Origin: Nemertoderma westbladi
Lineage: Eukaryota > Xenacoelomorpha > Nemertodermatida > Nemertodermatidae
Assembly: GCA_032718475.1 (NCBI GenBank)
Contig: JAUCBJ010008852.1
Coordinates: 28,720-92,719, forward strand
DNA: 64,000 nt
Direction of reading: 5' to 3'
Shown here: positions 1 to 12,000 of the stretch, one piece after another
Layout of the letters: the number at the start of each line of letters is the position of its first letter
How positions within the stretch are numbered: the stretch's first letter is position 1
Notes under the pieces: generated by a model
What the model saw: only the letters and a program-made list of their open reading frames with translations
What the model was told of the DNA's origin: nothing
The model's database searches: none
Position numbers and translations under genes: made by a program

Positions 1-3000
1 TTGGTTCTTTGTTTTGTACAGAGGGTCCTGGGTCTTTGTTTTGTACAGAGGGTCCTTGGGTCTATGTTTTGTACAGAGGGTCCTTGGGTCTTTGTTTTGT
101 ACAGAGGGTCCTGGGTCTTTGTTTTGTACAGAGGGTCCTTGGGTCTTTGTTTTGTACTGAGGGTCCTTGGGTCTTTGTTTTGTACAGAGGGTCCTTGGGT
201 CTTTGTTTTGTACTGAGGGTCTTGGTTCTTTGTTTTGTACAGAGGGTCCTGGGTCTTTGTTTTGTACAGAGGGTCCTTGGGTCTTTGTTTTGTACAGAGG
301 GTCCTGGGTCTTTGTTTTGTACAGAGGGTCCTTGGGTCTTTGTTTTGTACTGAGGGTCTTGGTTCTTTGTTTTGTACATACTGTCTTGGGTCTTTGTTTT
401 GTACAGAGGGTCTTGGTTCTTTGTTTTGTACAGAGTGTCTTGGGTCTTTGTTTTGTACAGAGGGTCCTTGGGTCTTTGTTTTGAACATAGTGTCTTGGGT
501 CTTTGTTTTGTACAGAGGGTCCTGGGTCTTTGTTTTGTACAGAGGGTCCCTGGGTCTTTGTTTTGTACAGAGGGTCCTGGGTCTTTGTTTTGTACAGAGG
601 GTCCTTGGGTCTTTGTTTTGTACAGAGGGTCCTGGGTCTTTGTTTTGTACAGAGGGTCCTTGGGTCTTTGTTTTGTACAGAGGGTCCTTGGGTCTTTGTT
701 TTGAACATAGTGTCTTGGGTCTTTGTTTTGTACAGAGGGTCCCTGGGTCTTTGTTTTGTACAGAGGGTCTTGGGTCTTTGTTTTGTACAGAGGGTCCCTG
801 GGTCTTTGTTTTGTACAGAGGGTCTTGGGTCTTTGTTTTGTACAGAGGGTCCTTTGGTCTTTGTTTTGAACATAGTGTCTTGGGTCTTTGTTTTGTACAG
901 AGGGTCCTGGGTCTTTGTTTTGTACAGAGGGTCCTTGGGTCTATGTTTTGAACATAGTGTCTTGGGTCTTTGTTTTGTACAGAGGGTCCTTGGGTCTATG
1001 TTTTGTACAGAGGGTCCTTGGGTCTATGTTTTGTACAGAGGGTCCTTTGGTCTTTGTTTTGAACATAGTGTCTTGGGTCTTTGTTTTGTACAGAGGGTCC
1101 TTGGGTCTATGTTTTGTACAGAGGGTCCTTGGGTCTATGTTTTGTACAGAGGGTCCTTGGGTCTATGTTTTGAACATAGTGTCTTGGGTCTTTGTTTTGT
1201 ACAGAGGGTCCTTGGGTCTATGTTTTGTACAGAGGGTCCTTGGGTCTATGTTTTGTACAGAGGGTCCTTGGGTCTTTGTTTTGTACAGAGGGTCCCTGGG
1301 TCTTTGTTTTGTACAGAGGGTCTTGGGTCTTTGTTTTGTACAGAGGGTCCTTTGGTCTTTGTTTTGAACATAGTGTCTTGGGTCTTTGTTTTGTACAGAG
1401 GGTCCTGGGTCTTTGTTTTGTACAGAGGGTCCCTGGGTCTTTGTTTTGTACAGAGGGTCCTGGGTCTTTGTTTTGTACAGAGGGTCTTGGTTCTTTGTTT
1501 TGTACAGAGGGTCTTGGGTCTTTGTTTTGTACAGAGGGTATTGGGTCTTTGTTTTGTACAGAGGGTCTTGGGTCTTTGTTTTGTACAGAGGGTCTTGGGT
1601 CTTTGTTTTGTACAGAGGGTCCTGGGTCTTTGTTTTGAACATAGTGTCTTGGGTCTTTGTTTTGTACAGAGGGTCCTTGGGTCTTTGTTTTGTACAGAGG
1701 GTCCTTTGGTCTTTGTTTTGAACATAGTGTCTTGGGTCTTTGTTTTGTACAGAGGGTCCTTGGGTCTATGTTTTGTACAGAGGGTCCTTGGGTCTATGTT
1801 TTGTACAGAGGGTCCTTGGGTCTTTGTTTTGTACAGAGGGTCCCTGGGTCTTTGTTTTGTACAGAGGGTCTTGGGTCTTTGTTTTGTACAGAGGGTCCTT
1901 TGGTCTTTGTTTTGAACATAGTGTCTTGGGTCTTTGTTTTGTACAGAGGGTATTGGGTCTATGTTTTGTACAGAGGGTCCTTGGGTCTATGTTTTGTACA
2001 GAGGGTCCTTGGGTCTTTGTTTTGTACAGAGGGTCCCTGGGTCTTTGTTTTGTACAGAGGGTCCTTGGGTCTATGTTTTGTACAGAGGGTCCCTGGGTCT
2101 TTGTTTTGTACAGAGGGTCCCTGGGTCTTTGTTTTGTACAGAGGGTCCTTGGGTCTTTGTTTTGTACAGAGGGTCCTTGGGTCTATGTTTTGTACAGAGG
2201 GTCCTGGGTCTTTGTTTTGTACAGAGGGTCCCTGGGTCTTTGTTTTGTACAGAGGGTCCTGGGTCTTTGTTTTGTACAGAGGGTCCCTGGGTCTTTGTTT
2301 TGTACAGAGGGTCCTGGGTCTTTGTTTTGTACAGAGGGTCCCTGGGTCTTTGTTTTGTACAGAGGGTCCTTGGGTCTTTGTTTTGTACAGAGGGTCCTTG
2401 GGTCTTTGTTTTGTACAGAGGGTCCTTGGGTCTTTGTTTTGTACAGAGGGTCCTGGGTCTTTGTTTTGTACAGAGGGTCCCTGGGTCTTTGTTTTGTACA
2501 GAGGGTCCTGGGTCTTTGTTTTGTACAGAGGGTCCTGGGTCTTTGTTTTGTACAGAGGGTCCTGGGTCTTTGTTTTGTACAGAGGGTCCTGGGTCTTTGT
2601 TTTGTACAGAGGGTCCTGGGTCTTTGTTTTGTACAGAGGGTCCTTGGGTCTTTGTTTTGTACAGAGGGTCCTTGGGTCTTTGTTTTGAACATAGTGTCTT
2701 GGGTCTTTGTTTTGTACAGAGGGTCCTTGGGTCTTTGTTTTGTACAGAGGGTCCTTGGGTCTTTGTTTTGTACAGAGGGTCCTTGGGTCTTTGTTTTGTA
2801 CAGAGGGTCCTTGGGTCTTTGTTTTGTACAGAGGGTCCTGGGTCTTTGTTTTGTACAGAGGGTCCTTGGGTCTTTGTTTTGTACAGAGGGTCCTGGGTCT
2901 TTGTTTTGTACATAGGGTCTTGGGTCTTTGTTTTGTACAGAGGGTCCTTGGGTCTTTGTTTTGTACAGAGGGTCCTTGGGTCTTTGTTTTGTACAGAGGG

Positions 3001-6000
3001 TCCTTGGGTCTTTGTTTTGAACATAGTGTCTTGGGTCTTTGTTTTGTACAGAGGGTCCTGGGTCTTTGTTTTGTACAGAGGGTCCTTGGGTCTTTGTTTT
3101 GTACAGAGGGTCCTGGGTCTTTGTTTTGTACAGAGGGTCCTGGGTCTTTGTTTTGTACAGAGGGTCCTGGGTCTTTGTTTTGTACAGAGGGTCCTGGGTC
3201 TTTGTTTTGTACAGAGGGTCCCTGGGTCTTTGTTTTGTACAGAGGGTCCTGGGTCTTTGTTTTGTACAGAGGGTCCTGGGTCTTTGTTTTGTACAGAGGG
3301 TCCTGGGTCTTTGTTTTGTACAGAGGGTCCTTGGGTCTTTGTTTTGTACAGAGGGTCCTTGGGTCTTTGTTTTGTACAGAGGGTCTTGGGTCTTTGTTTT
3401 GTACAGAGGGTCCTGGGTCTTTGTTTTGTACAGAGGGTCCTTGGGTCTTTGTTTTGTACAGAGGGTATTGGGTCTTATGTTTTGTACAGAGGGTCCTTGG
3501 GTTTTTGTTTGGTACAAAGGGTCCCTGGGTCTTTGTTTTGTACAGAGGGTCCTTGGGTCTTTGTTTTGTACAGAGGGTCTTGGTTCTTTGTTTTGTACAG
3601 AGGGTCCTGGGTCTTTGTTTTGTACAGAGGGTCCTTGGGTCTTTGTTTTGTACAGAGGGTCCTTGGGTCTTTGTTTTGTACAGAGGGTCCTGGGTCTTTG
3701 TTTTGTACAGAGGGTCCTTGGGTCTTTGTTTTGTACAGAGGGTCCTTGGGTCTTTGTTTTGTACAGAGGGTCCTTGGGTCTTTGTTTTGTACAGAGGGTC
3801 TTGGGTCTTTGTTTTGTACAGAGGGTCCTGGGTCTTTGTTTTGTACAGAGGGTCCTTGGGTCTTTGTTTTGTACAGAGGGTCCTGGGTCTTTGTTTTGTA
3901 CAGAGGGTCCTTGGGTCTTTGTTTTGTACAGAGGGTCTTGGGTCTTTGTTTTGTACATAGTGTCTTGGGTCTTTGTTTTGTACAGAGGGTCCTTGGGTCT
4001 TTGTTTTGTACAGAGTGTCTTGGGTCTTTGTTTTGTACAGAGGGTCCTGGGTCTTTGTTTTGTACAGAGGGTCCTGGGTCTTTGTTTTGTACAGAGGGTC
4101 CTTGGGTCTTTGTTTTGTACAGAGGGTCCTGGGTCTTTGTTTTGTACAGAGGGTCCTTGGGTCTTTGTTTTGTACAGAGGGTCCTTGGGTCTTTGTTTTG
4201 AACATAGTGTCTTGGGTCTTTGTTTTGTACAGAGGGTCCTTGGGTCTTTGTTTTGTACAGAGGGTCCTGGGTCTTTGTTTTGTACAGAGGGTCCTTGGGT
4301 CTTTGTTTTGTACAGAGGGTCCTGGGTCTTTGTTTTGTACAGAGGGTCTTGGGTCTTTGTTTTGTACAGAGGGTCCTTGGGTCTTTGTTTTGAACATAGT
4401 GTCTTGGGTCTTTGTTTTGTACAGAGGGTCCTGGGTCTTTGTTTTGTACAGAGGGTCCTGGGTCTTTGTTTTGTACAGAGGGTCCTTGGGTCTTTGTTTT
4501 GTACAGAGGGTCCTGGGTCTTTGTTTTGTACAGAGGGTCCTTGGGTCTTTGTTTTGTACAGAGGGTCCTTGGGTCTTTGTTTTGTACAGAGGGTCTTGGG
4601 TCTTTGTTTTGTACAGAGGGTCCTTGGGTCTTTGTTTTGTACAGAGGGTCCTGGGTCTTTGTTTTGTACAGAGGGTCCTTGGGTCTTTGTTTTGTACAGA
4701 GGGTCCTTGGGTCTTTGTTTTGTACAGAGGGTCTTGGGTCTTTGTTTTGTACAGAGGGTCCTTGGGTCTTTGTTTTGTACAGAGGGTCCTGGGTCTTTGT
4801 TTTGTACAGAGGGTCCTTGGGTCTTTGTTTTGTACAGAGGGTCCTTGGGTCTTTGTTTTGTACAGAGTGTCTTGGGTCTTTGTTTTGTACAGAGGGTCCT
4901 TGGGTCTTTGTTTTGTACAGAGGGTCTTGGGTCTTTGTTTTGTACAGAGGGTCCTTGGGTCTTTGTTTTGTACAGAGGGTCCTTGGGTCTTTGTTTTGTA
5001 CAGAGGGTCCTGGGTCTTTGTTTTGTACAGAGGGTCTTGGGTCTTTGTTTTGTACAGAGGGTCTTGGGTCTTTGTTTTGTACAGAGGGTCTTGGGTCTTT
5101 GTTTTGTACAGAGGGTCCTGGGTCTTTGTTTTGTACAGAGGGTCTTGGGTCTTTGTTTTGTACAGAGGGTCTTGGGTCTTTGTTTTGTACAGAGGGTCTT
5201 GGGTCTTTGTTTTGTACAGAGGGTCCTTGGGTCTTTGTTTTGTACAGAGGGTCCTTGGGTCTTTGTTTTGTACAGAGGGTCTTGGGTCTTTGTTTTGTAC
5301 AGAGGGTCTTGGGTCTTTGTTTTGTACAGAGGGTCCTTGGGTCTTTGTTTTGTACAGAGGGTCCTGGGTCTTTGTTTTGTACAGAGGGTATTGGGTCTTT
5401 GTTTTGTACAGAGGGTCTTGGTTCTTTGTTTTGTACAGAGGGTCTTGGGTCTTTGTTTTGTACAGAGGGTCCTTGGGTCTTTGTTTTGTACAGAGGGTCT
5501 TGGGTCTTTGTTTTGTACAGAGGGTCTTGGGTCTTTGTTTTGTACAGAGGGTCTTGGGTCTTTGTTTTGTACAGAGGGTCTTGGGTCTTTGTTTTGTACA
5601 GAGGGTCCTTGGGTCTTTGTTTTGTACAGAGGGTCTTGGGTCTTTGTTTTGTACAGAGGGTCCTTGGGTCTTTGTTTTGTACAGAGGGTCCTGGGTCTTT
5701 GTTTTGTACAGAGGGTCTTGGGTCTTTGTTTTGTACAGAGGGTCTTGGGTCTTTGTTTTGTACAGAGGGTCTTGGGTCTTTGTTTTGTACAGAGGGTCCT
5801 TGGGTCTTTGTTTTGTACAGAGGGTCTTGGGTCTTTGTTTTGTACAGAGGGTCTTGGGTCTTTGTTTTGTACAGAGGGTCTTGGGTCTTTGTTTTGTACA
5901 GAGGGTCTTGGGTCTTTGTTTTGTACAGAGGGTCCTTGGGTCTTTGTTTTGTACAGAGGGTCTTGGGTCTTTGTTTTGTACAGAGGGTCCTTGGGTCTTT

Positions 6001-9000
6001 GTTTTGTACAGAGGGTCCTTGGGTCTTTGTTTTGTACAGAGGGTCCTTGGGTCTTTGTTTTGTACAGAGGGTCCTTGGGTCTTTGTTTTGTACAGAGGGT
6101 CTTGGGTCTTTGTTTTGTACAGAGGGTCTTGGGTCTTTGTTTTGTACAGAGGGTCTTGGGTCTTTGTTTTGTACAGAGGGTCTTGGGTCTTTGTTTTGTA
6201 CAGAGGGTCCTTGGGTCTTTGTTTTGTACAGAGGGTCCTGGGTCTTTGTTTTGTACAGAGGGTCTTGGGTCTTTGTTTTGTACAGAGGGTCCTTGGGTCT
6301 TTGTTTTGTACAGAGGGTCTTGGGTCTTTGTTTTGTACAGAGGGTCCTTGGGTCTTTGTTTTGTACAGAGGGTCCTGGGTCTTTGTTTTGTACAGAGGGT
6401 CCTTGGGTCTTTGTTTTGTACAGAGGGTCCTTGGGTCTTTGTTTTGTACAGAGGGTCTTGGGTCTTTGTTTTGTACAGAGGGTCCTTGGGTCTTTGTTTT
6501 GTACAGAGGGTCCTTGGGTCTTTGTTTTGTACAGAGGGTCTTGGGTCTTTGTTTTGTACAGAGGGTCCTTGGGTCTTTGTTTTGTACAGAGGGTCTTGGG
6601 TCTTTGTTTTGTACAGAGGGTCTTGGGTCTTTGTTTTGTACAGAGGGTCCTTGGGTCTTTGTTTTGTACAGAGGGTCTTGGGTCTTTGTTTTGTACAGAG
6701 GGTCCTTGGGTCTTTGTTTTGTACAGAGGGTCCTTGGGTCTTTGTTTTGTACAGAGGGTCTTGGGTCTTTGTTTTGTACAGAGGGTCCTTGGGTCTTTGT
6801 TTTGTACAGAGGGTCTTGGGTCTTTGTTTTGTACAGAGGGTCTTGGGTCTTTGTTTTGTACAGAGGGTCTTGGGTCTTTGTTTTGTACAGAGGGTCTTGG
6901 GTCTTTGTTTTGTACAGAGGGTCCTTGGGTCTTTGTTTTGTACAGAGGGTCTTGGGTCTTTGTTTTGTACAGAGGGTCCTTGGGTCTTTGTTTTGTACAG
7001 AGGGTCCTTGGGTCTTTGTTTTGTACAGAGGGTCCTTGGGTCTTTGTTTTGTACAGAGGGTCCTTGGGTCTTTGTTTTGTACAGAGGGTCTTGGGTCTTT
7101 GTTTTGTACAGAGGGTCCTTGGGTCTTTGTTTTGTACAGAGGGTCTTGGGTCTTTGTTTTGTACAGAGGGTCTTGGGTCTTTGTTTTGTACAGAGGGTCC
7201 TTGGGTCTTTGTTTTGTACAGAGGGTCCTTGGGTCTTTGTTTTGTACAGAGGGTCTTGGGTCTTTGTTTTGTACAGAGGGTCTTGGGTCTTTGTTTTGTA
7301 CAGAGGGTCTTGGGTCTTTGTTTTGTACAGAGGGTCCTTGGGTCTTTGTTTTGTACAGAGGGTCTTGGGTCTTTGTTTTGTACAGAGGGTCCTTGGGTCT
7401 TTGTTTTGTACAGAGGGTCCTGGGTCTTTGTTTTGTACAGAGGGTCCTTGGGTCTTTGTTTTGTACAGAGGGTCTTGGGTCTTTGTTTTGTACAGAGGGT
7501 CTTGGGTCTTTGTTTTGTACAGAGGGTCTTGGGTCTTTGTTTTGTACAGAGGGTCCTTGGGTCTTTGTTTTGTACAGAGGGTCCTTGGGTCTTTGTTTTG
7601 TACAGAGGGTCTTGGGTCTTTGTTTTGTACAGAGGGTCCTTGGGTCTTTGTTTTGTACAGAGGGTCCTGGGTCTTTGTTTTGTACAGAGGGTCCTTGGGT
7701 CTTTGTTTTGTACAGAGGGTCTTGGGTCTTTGTTTTGTACAGAGGGTCTTGGGTCTTTGTTTTGTACAGAGGGTCCTTGGGTCTTTGTTTTGTACAGAGG
7801 GTCCTTGGGTCTTTGTTTTGTACAGAGGGTCCTTGGGTCTTTGTTTTGTACAGAGGGTCTTGGGTCTTTGTTTTGTACAGAGGGTCCTTGGGTCTTTGTT
7901 TTGTACAGAGGGTCCTGGGTCTTTGTTTTGTACAGAGGGTCTTGGGTCTTTGTTTTGTACAGAGGGTCCTTGGGTCTTTGTTTTGTACAGAGGGTCCTTG
8001 GGTCTTTGTTTTGTACAGAGGGTCCTGGGTCTTTGTTTTGTACAGAGGGTCCTTGGGTCTTTGTTTTGTACAGAGGGTCCTTGGGTCTTTGTTTTGTACA
8101 GAGGGTCCTTGGGTCTTTGTTTTGTACAGAGGGTCCTTGGGTCTTTGTTTTGTACAGAGGGTCTTGGGTCTTTGTTTTGTACAGAGGGTCCTTGGGTCTT
8201 TGTTTTGTACAGAGGGTCTTGGGTCTTTGTTTTGTACAGAGGGTCCTTGGGTCTTTGTTTTGTACAGAGGGTCCTTGGGTCTTTGTTTTGTACAGAGGGT
8301 CCTTGGGTCTTTGTTTTGTACAGAGGGTCCTTGGGTCTTTGTTTTGTACAGAGGGTCCTTGGGTCTTTGTTTTGTACAGAGGGTCCTTGGGTCTTTGTTT
8401 TGTACAGAGGGTCCTTGGGTCTTTGTTTTGTACAGAGGGTCTTGGGTCTTTGTTTTGTACAGAGGGTCCTTGGGTCTTTGTTTTGTACAGAGGGTCCTGG
8501 GTCTTTGTTTTGTACAGAGGGTCCTTGGGTCTTTGTTTTGTACAGAGGGTCCTTGGGTCTTTGTTTTGTACAGAGGGTCCTTGGGTCTTTGTTTTGTACA
8601 GAGGGTCCTTGGGTCTTTGTTTTGTACAGAGGGTCCTTGGGTCTTTGTTTTGTACAGAGGGTCCTTGGGTCTTTGTTTTGTACAGAGGGTCCTTGGGTCT
8701 TTGTTTTGTACAGAGGGTCCTTGGGTCTTTGTTTTGTACAGAGGGTCCTTGGGTCTTTGTTTTGTACAGAGGGTCCTTGGGTCTTTGTTTTGTACAGAGG
8801 GTCCTTGGGTCTTTGTTTTGTACAGAGGGTCTTGGGTCTTTGTTTTGTACAGAGGGTCCTTGGGTCTTTGTTTTGTACAGAGGGTCCTTGGGTCTTTGTT
8901 TTGTACAGAGGGTCCTGGGTCTTTGTTTTGTACAGAGGGTCTTGGGTCTTTGTTTTGTACAGAGGGTCCTTGGGTCTTTGTTTTGTACAGAGGGTCCTTG

Positions 9001-12000
9001 GGTCTTTGTTTTGTACAGAGGGTCCTGGGTCTTTGTTTTGTACAGAGGGTCCTTGGGTCTTTGTTTTGTACAGAGGGTCCTTGGGTCTTTGTTTTGTACA
9101 GAGGGTCCTTGGGTCTTTGTTTTGTACAGAGGGTCCTTGGGTCTTTGTTTTGTACAGAGGGTCTTGGGTCTTTGTTTTGTACAGAGGGTCCTTGGGTCTT
9201 TGTTTTGTACAGAGGGTCCTGGGTCTTTGTTTTGTACAGAGGGTCCTTGGGTCTTTGTTTTGTACAGAGGGTCTTGGGTCTTTGTTTTGTACAGAGGGTC
9301 TTGGGTCTTTGTTTTGTACAGAGGGTCCTTGGGTCTTTGTTTTGTACAGAGGGTCCTTGGGTCTTTGTTTTGTACAGAGGGTCCTTGGGTCTTTGTTTTG
9401 TACAGAGGGTCCTTGGGTCTTTGTTTTGTACAGAGGGTCCTTGGGTCTTTGTTTTGTACAGAGGGTCCTTGGGTCTTTGTTTTGTACAGAGGGTCCTTGG
9501 GTCTTTGTTTTGTACAGAGGGTCCTTGGGTCTTTGTTTTGTACAGAGGGTCCTTGGGTCTTTGTTTTGTACAGAGGGTCCTTGGGTCTTTGTTTTGTACA
9601 GAGGGTCTTGGGTCTTTGTTTTGTACAGAGGGTCCTTGGGTCTTTGTTTTGTACAGAGGGTCCTTGGGTCTTTGTTTTGTACAGAGGGTCCTTGGGTCTT
9701 TGTTTTGTACAGAGGGTCCTTGGGTCTTTGTTTTGTACAGAGGGTCTTGGGTCTTTGTTTTGTACAGAGGGTCCTTGGGTCTTTGTTTTGTACAGAGGGT
9801 CTTGGGTCTTTGTTTTGTACAGAGGGTCCTTGGGTCTTTGTTTTGTACAGAGGGTCTTGGGTCTTTGTTTTGTACAGAGGGTCCTTGGGTCTTTGTTTTG
9901 TACAGAGGGTCCTTGGGTCTTTGTTTTGTACAGAGGGTCCTTGGGTCTTTGTTTTGTACAGAGGGTCCTTGGGTCTTTGTTTTGTACAGAGGGTCCTTGG
10001 GTCTTTGTTTTGTACAGAGGGTCTTGGGTCTTTGTTTTGTACAGAGGGTCCTTGGGTCTTTGTTTTGTACAGAGGGTCCTTGGGTCTTTGTTTTGTACAG
10101 AGGGTCCTTGGGTCTTTGTTTTGTACAGAGGGTCCTTGGGTCTTTGTTTTGTACAGAGGGTCCTTGGGTCTTTGTTTTGTACAGAGGGTCCTTGGGTCTT
10201 TGTTTTGTACAGAGGGTCCTTGGGTCTTTGTTTTGTACAGAGGGTCTTGGGTCTTTGTTTTGTACAGAGGGTCCTGGGTCTTTGTTTTGTACAGAGGGTC
10301 CTTGGGTCTTTGTTTTGTACAGAGGGTCCTTGGGTCTTTGTTTTGTACAGAGGGTCCTTGGGTCTTTGTTTTGTACAGAGGGTCCTGGGTCTTTGTTTTG
10401 TACAGAGGGTCCTTGGGTCTTTGTTTTGTACAGAGGGTCCTTGGGTCTTTGTTTTGTACAGAGGGTCCTGGGTCTTTGTTTTGTACAGAGGGTCCTGGGT
10501 CTTTGTTTTGTACAGAGGGTCCTTGGGTCTTTGTTTTGTACAGAGGGTCCTTGGGTCTTTGTTTTGTACAGAGGGTCCTTGGGTCTTTGTTTTGTACAGA
10601 GGGTCCTTGGGTCTTTGTTTTGTACAGAGGGTCTTGGGTCTTTGTTTTGTACAGAGGGTCCTTGGGTCTTTGTTTTGTACAGAGGGTCCTGGGTCTTTGT
10701 TTTGTACAGAGGGTCCTTGGGTCTTTGTTTTGTACAGAGGGTCCTTGGGTCTTTGTTTTGTACAGAGGGTCTTGGGTCTTTGTTTTGTACAGAGGGTCCT
10801 TGGGTCTTTGTTTTGTACAGAGGGTCCTGGGTCTTTGTTTTGTACAGAGGGTCCTGGGTCTTTGTTTTGTACAGAGGGTCCTTGGGTCTTTGTTTTGTAC
10901 AGAGGGTCTTGGGTCTTTGTTTTGTACAGAGGGTCCTTGGGTCTTTGTTTTGTACAGAGGGTCCTTGGGTCTTTGTTTTGTACAGAGGGTCCTTGGGTCT
11001 TTGTTTTGTACAGAGGGTCCTGGGTCTTTGTTTTGTACAGAGGGTCCTGGGTCTTTGTTTTGTACAGAGGGTCCTTGGGTCTTTGTTTTGTACAGAGGGT
11101 CTTGGGTCTTTGTTTTGTACAGAGGGTCTTGGGTCTTTGTTTTGTACAGAGGGTCCTGGGTCTTTGTTTTGTACAGAGGGTCCTGGGTCTTTGTTTTGTA
11201 CAGAGGGTCCTTGGGTCTTTGTTTTGTACAGAGGGTCCTGGGTCTTTGTTTTGTACAGAGGGTCCTGGGTCTTTGTTTTGTACAGAGGGTCCTTGGGTCT
11301 TTGTTTTGTACAGAGGGTCCTGGGTCTTTGTTTTGTACAGAGGGTCCTGGGTCTTTGTTTTGTACAGAGGGTCCTGGGTCTTTGTTTTGTACAGAGGGTC
11401 CTGGGTCTTTGTTTTGTACAGAGGGTCTTGGGTCTTTGTTTTGTACAGAGGGTCTTGGGTCTTTGTTTTGTACAGAGGGTCCTTGGGTCTTTGTTTTGTA
11501 CAGAGGGTCCTGGGTCTTTGTTTTGTACAGAGGGTCTTGGGTCTTTGTTTTGTACAGAGGGTCCTTGGGTCTTTGTTTTGTACAGAGGGTCCTGGGTCTT
11601 TGTTTTGTACAGAGGGTCCTGGGTCTTTGTTTTGTACAGAGGGTCCTGGGTCTTTGTTTTGTACAGAGGGTCCTTGGGTCTTTGTTTTGTACAGAGGGTC
11701 CTTGGGTCTTTGTTTTGTACAGAGGGTCCTGGGTCTTTGTTTTGTACAGAGGGTCCTTGGGTCTTTGTTTTGTACAGAGGGTCCTTGGGTCTTTGTTTTG
11801 TACAGAGGGTCCTGGGTCTTTGTTTTGTACAGAGGGTCCCTGGGTCTTTGTTTTGTACAGAGGGTCCTGGGTCTTTGTTTTGTACAGAGGGTCTTGGGTC
11901 TTTGTTTTGTACAGAGGGTCCTTGGGTCTTTGTTTTGAACATAGTGTCTTGGGTCTTTGTTTTGTACAGAGGGTCCTGGGTCTTTGTTTTGTACAGAGGG

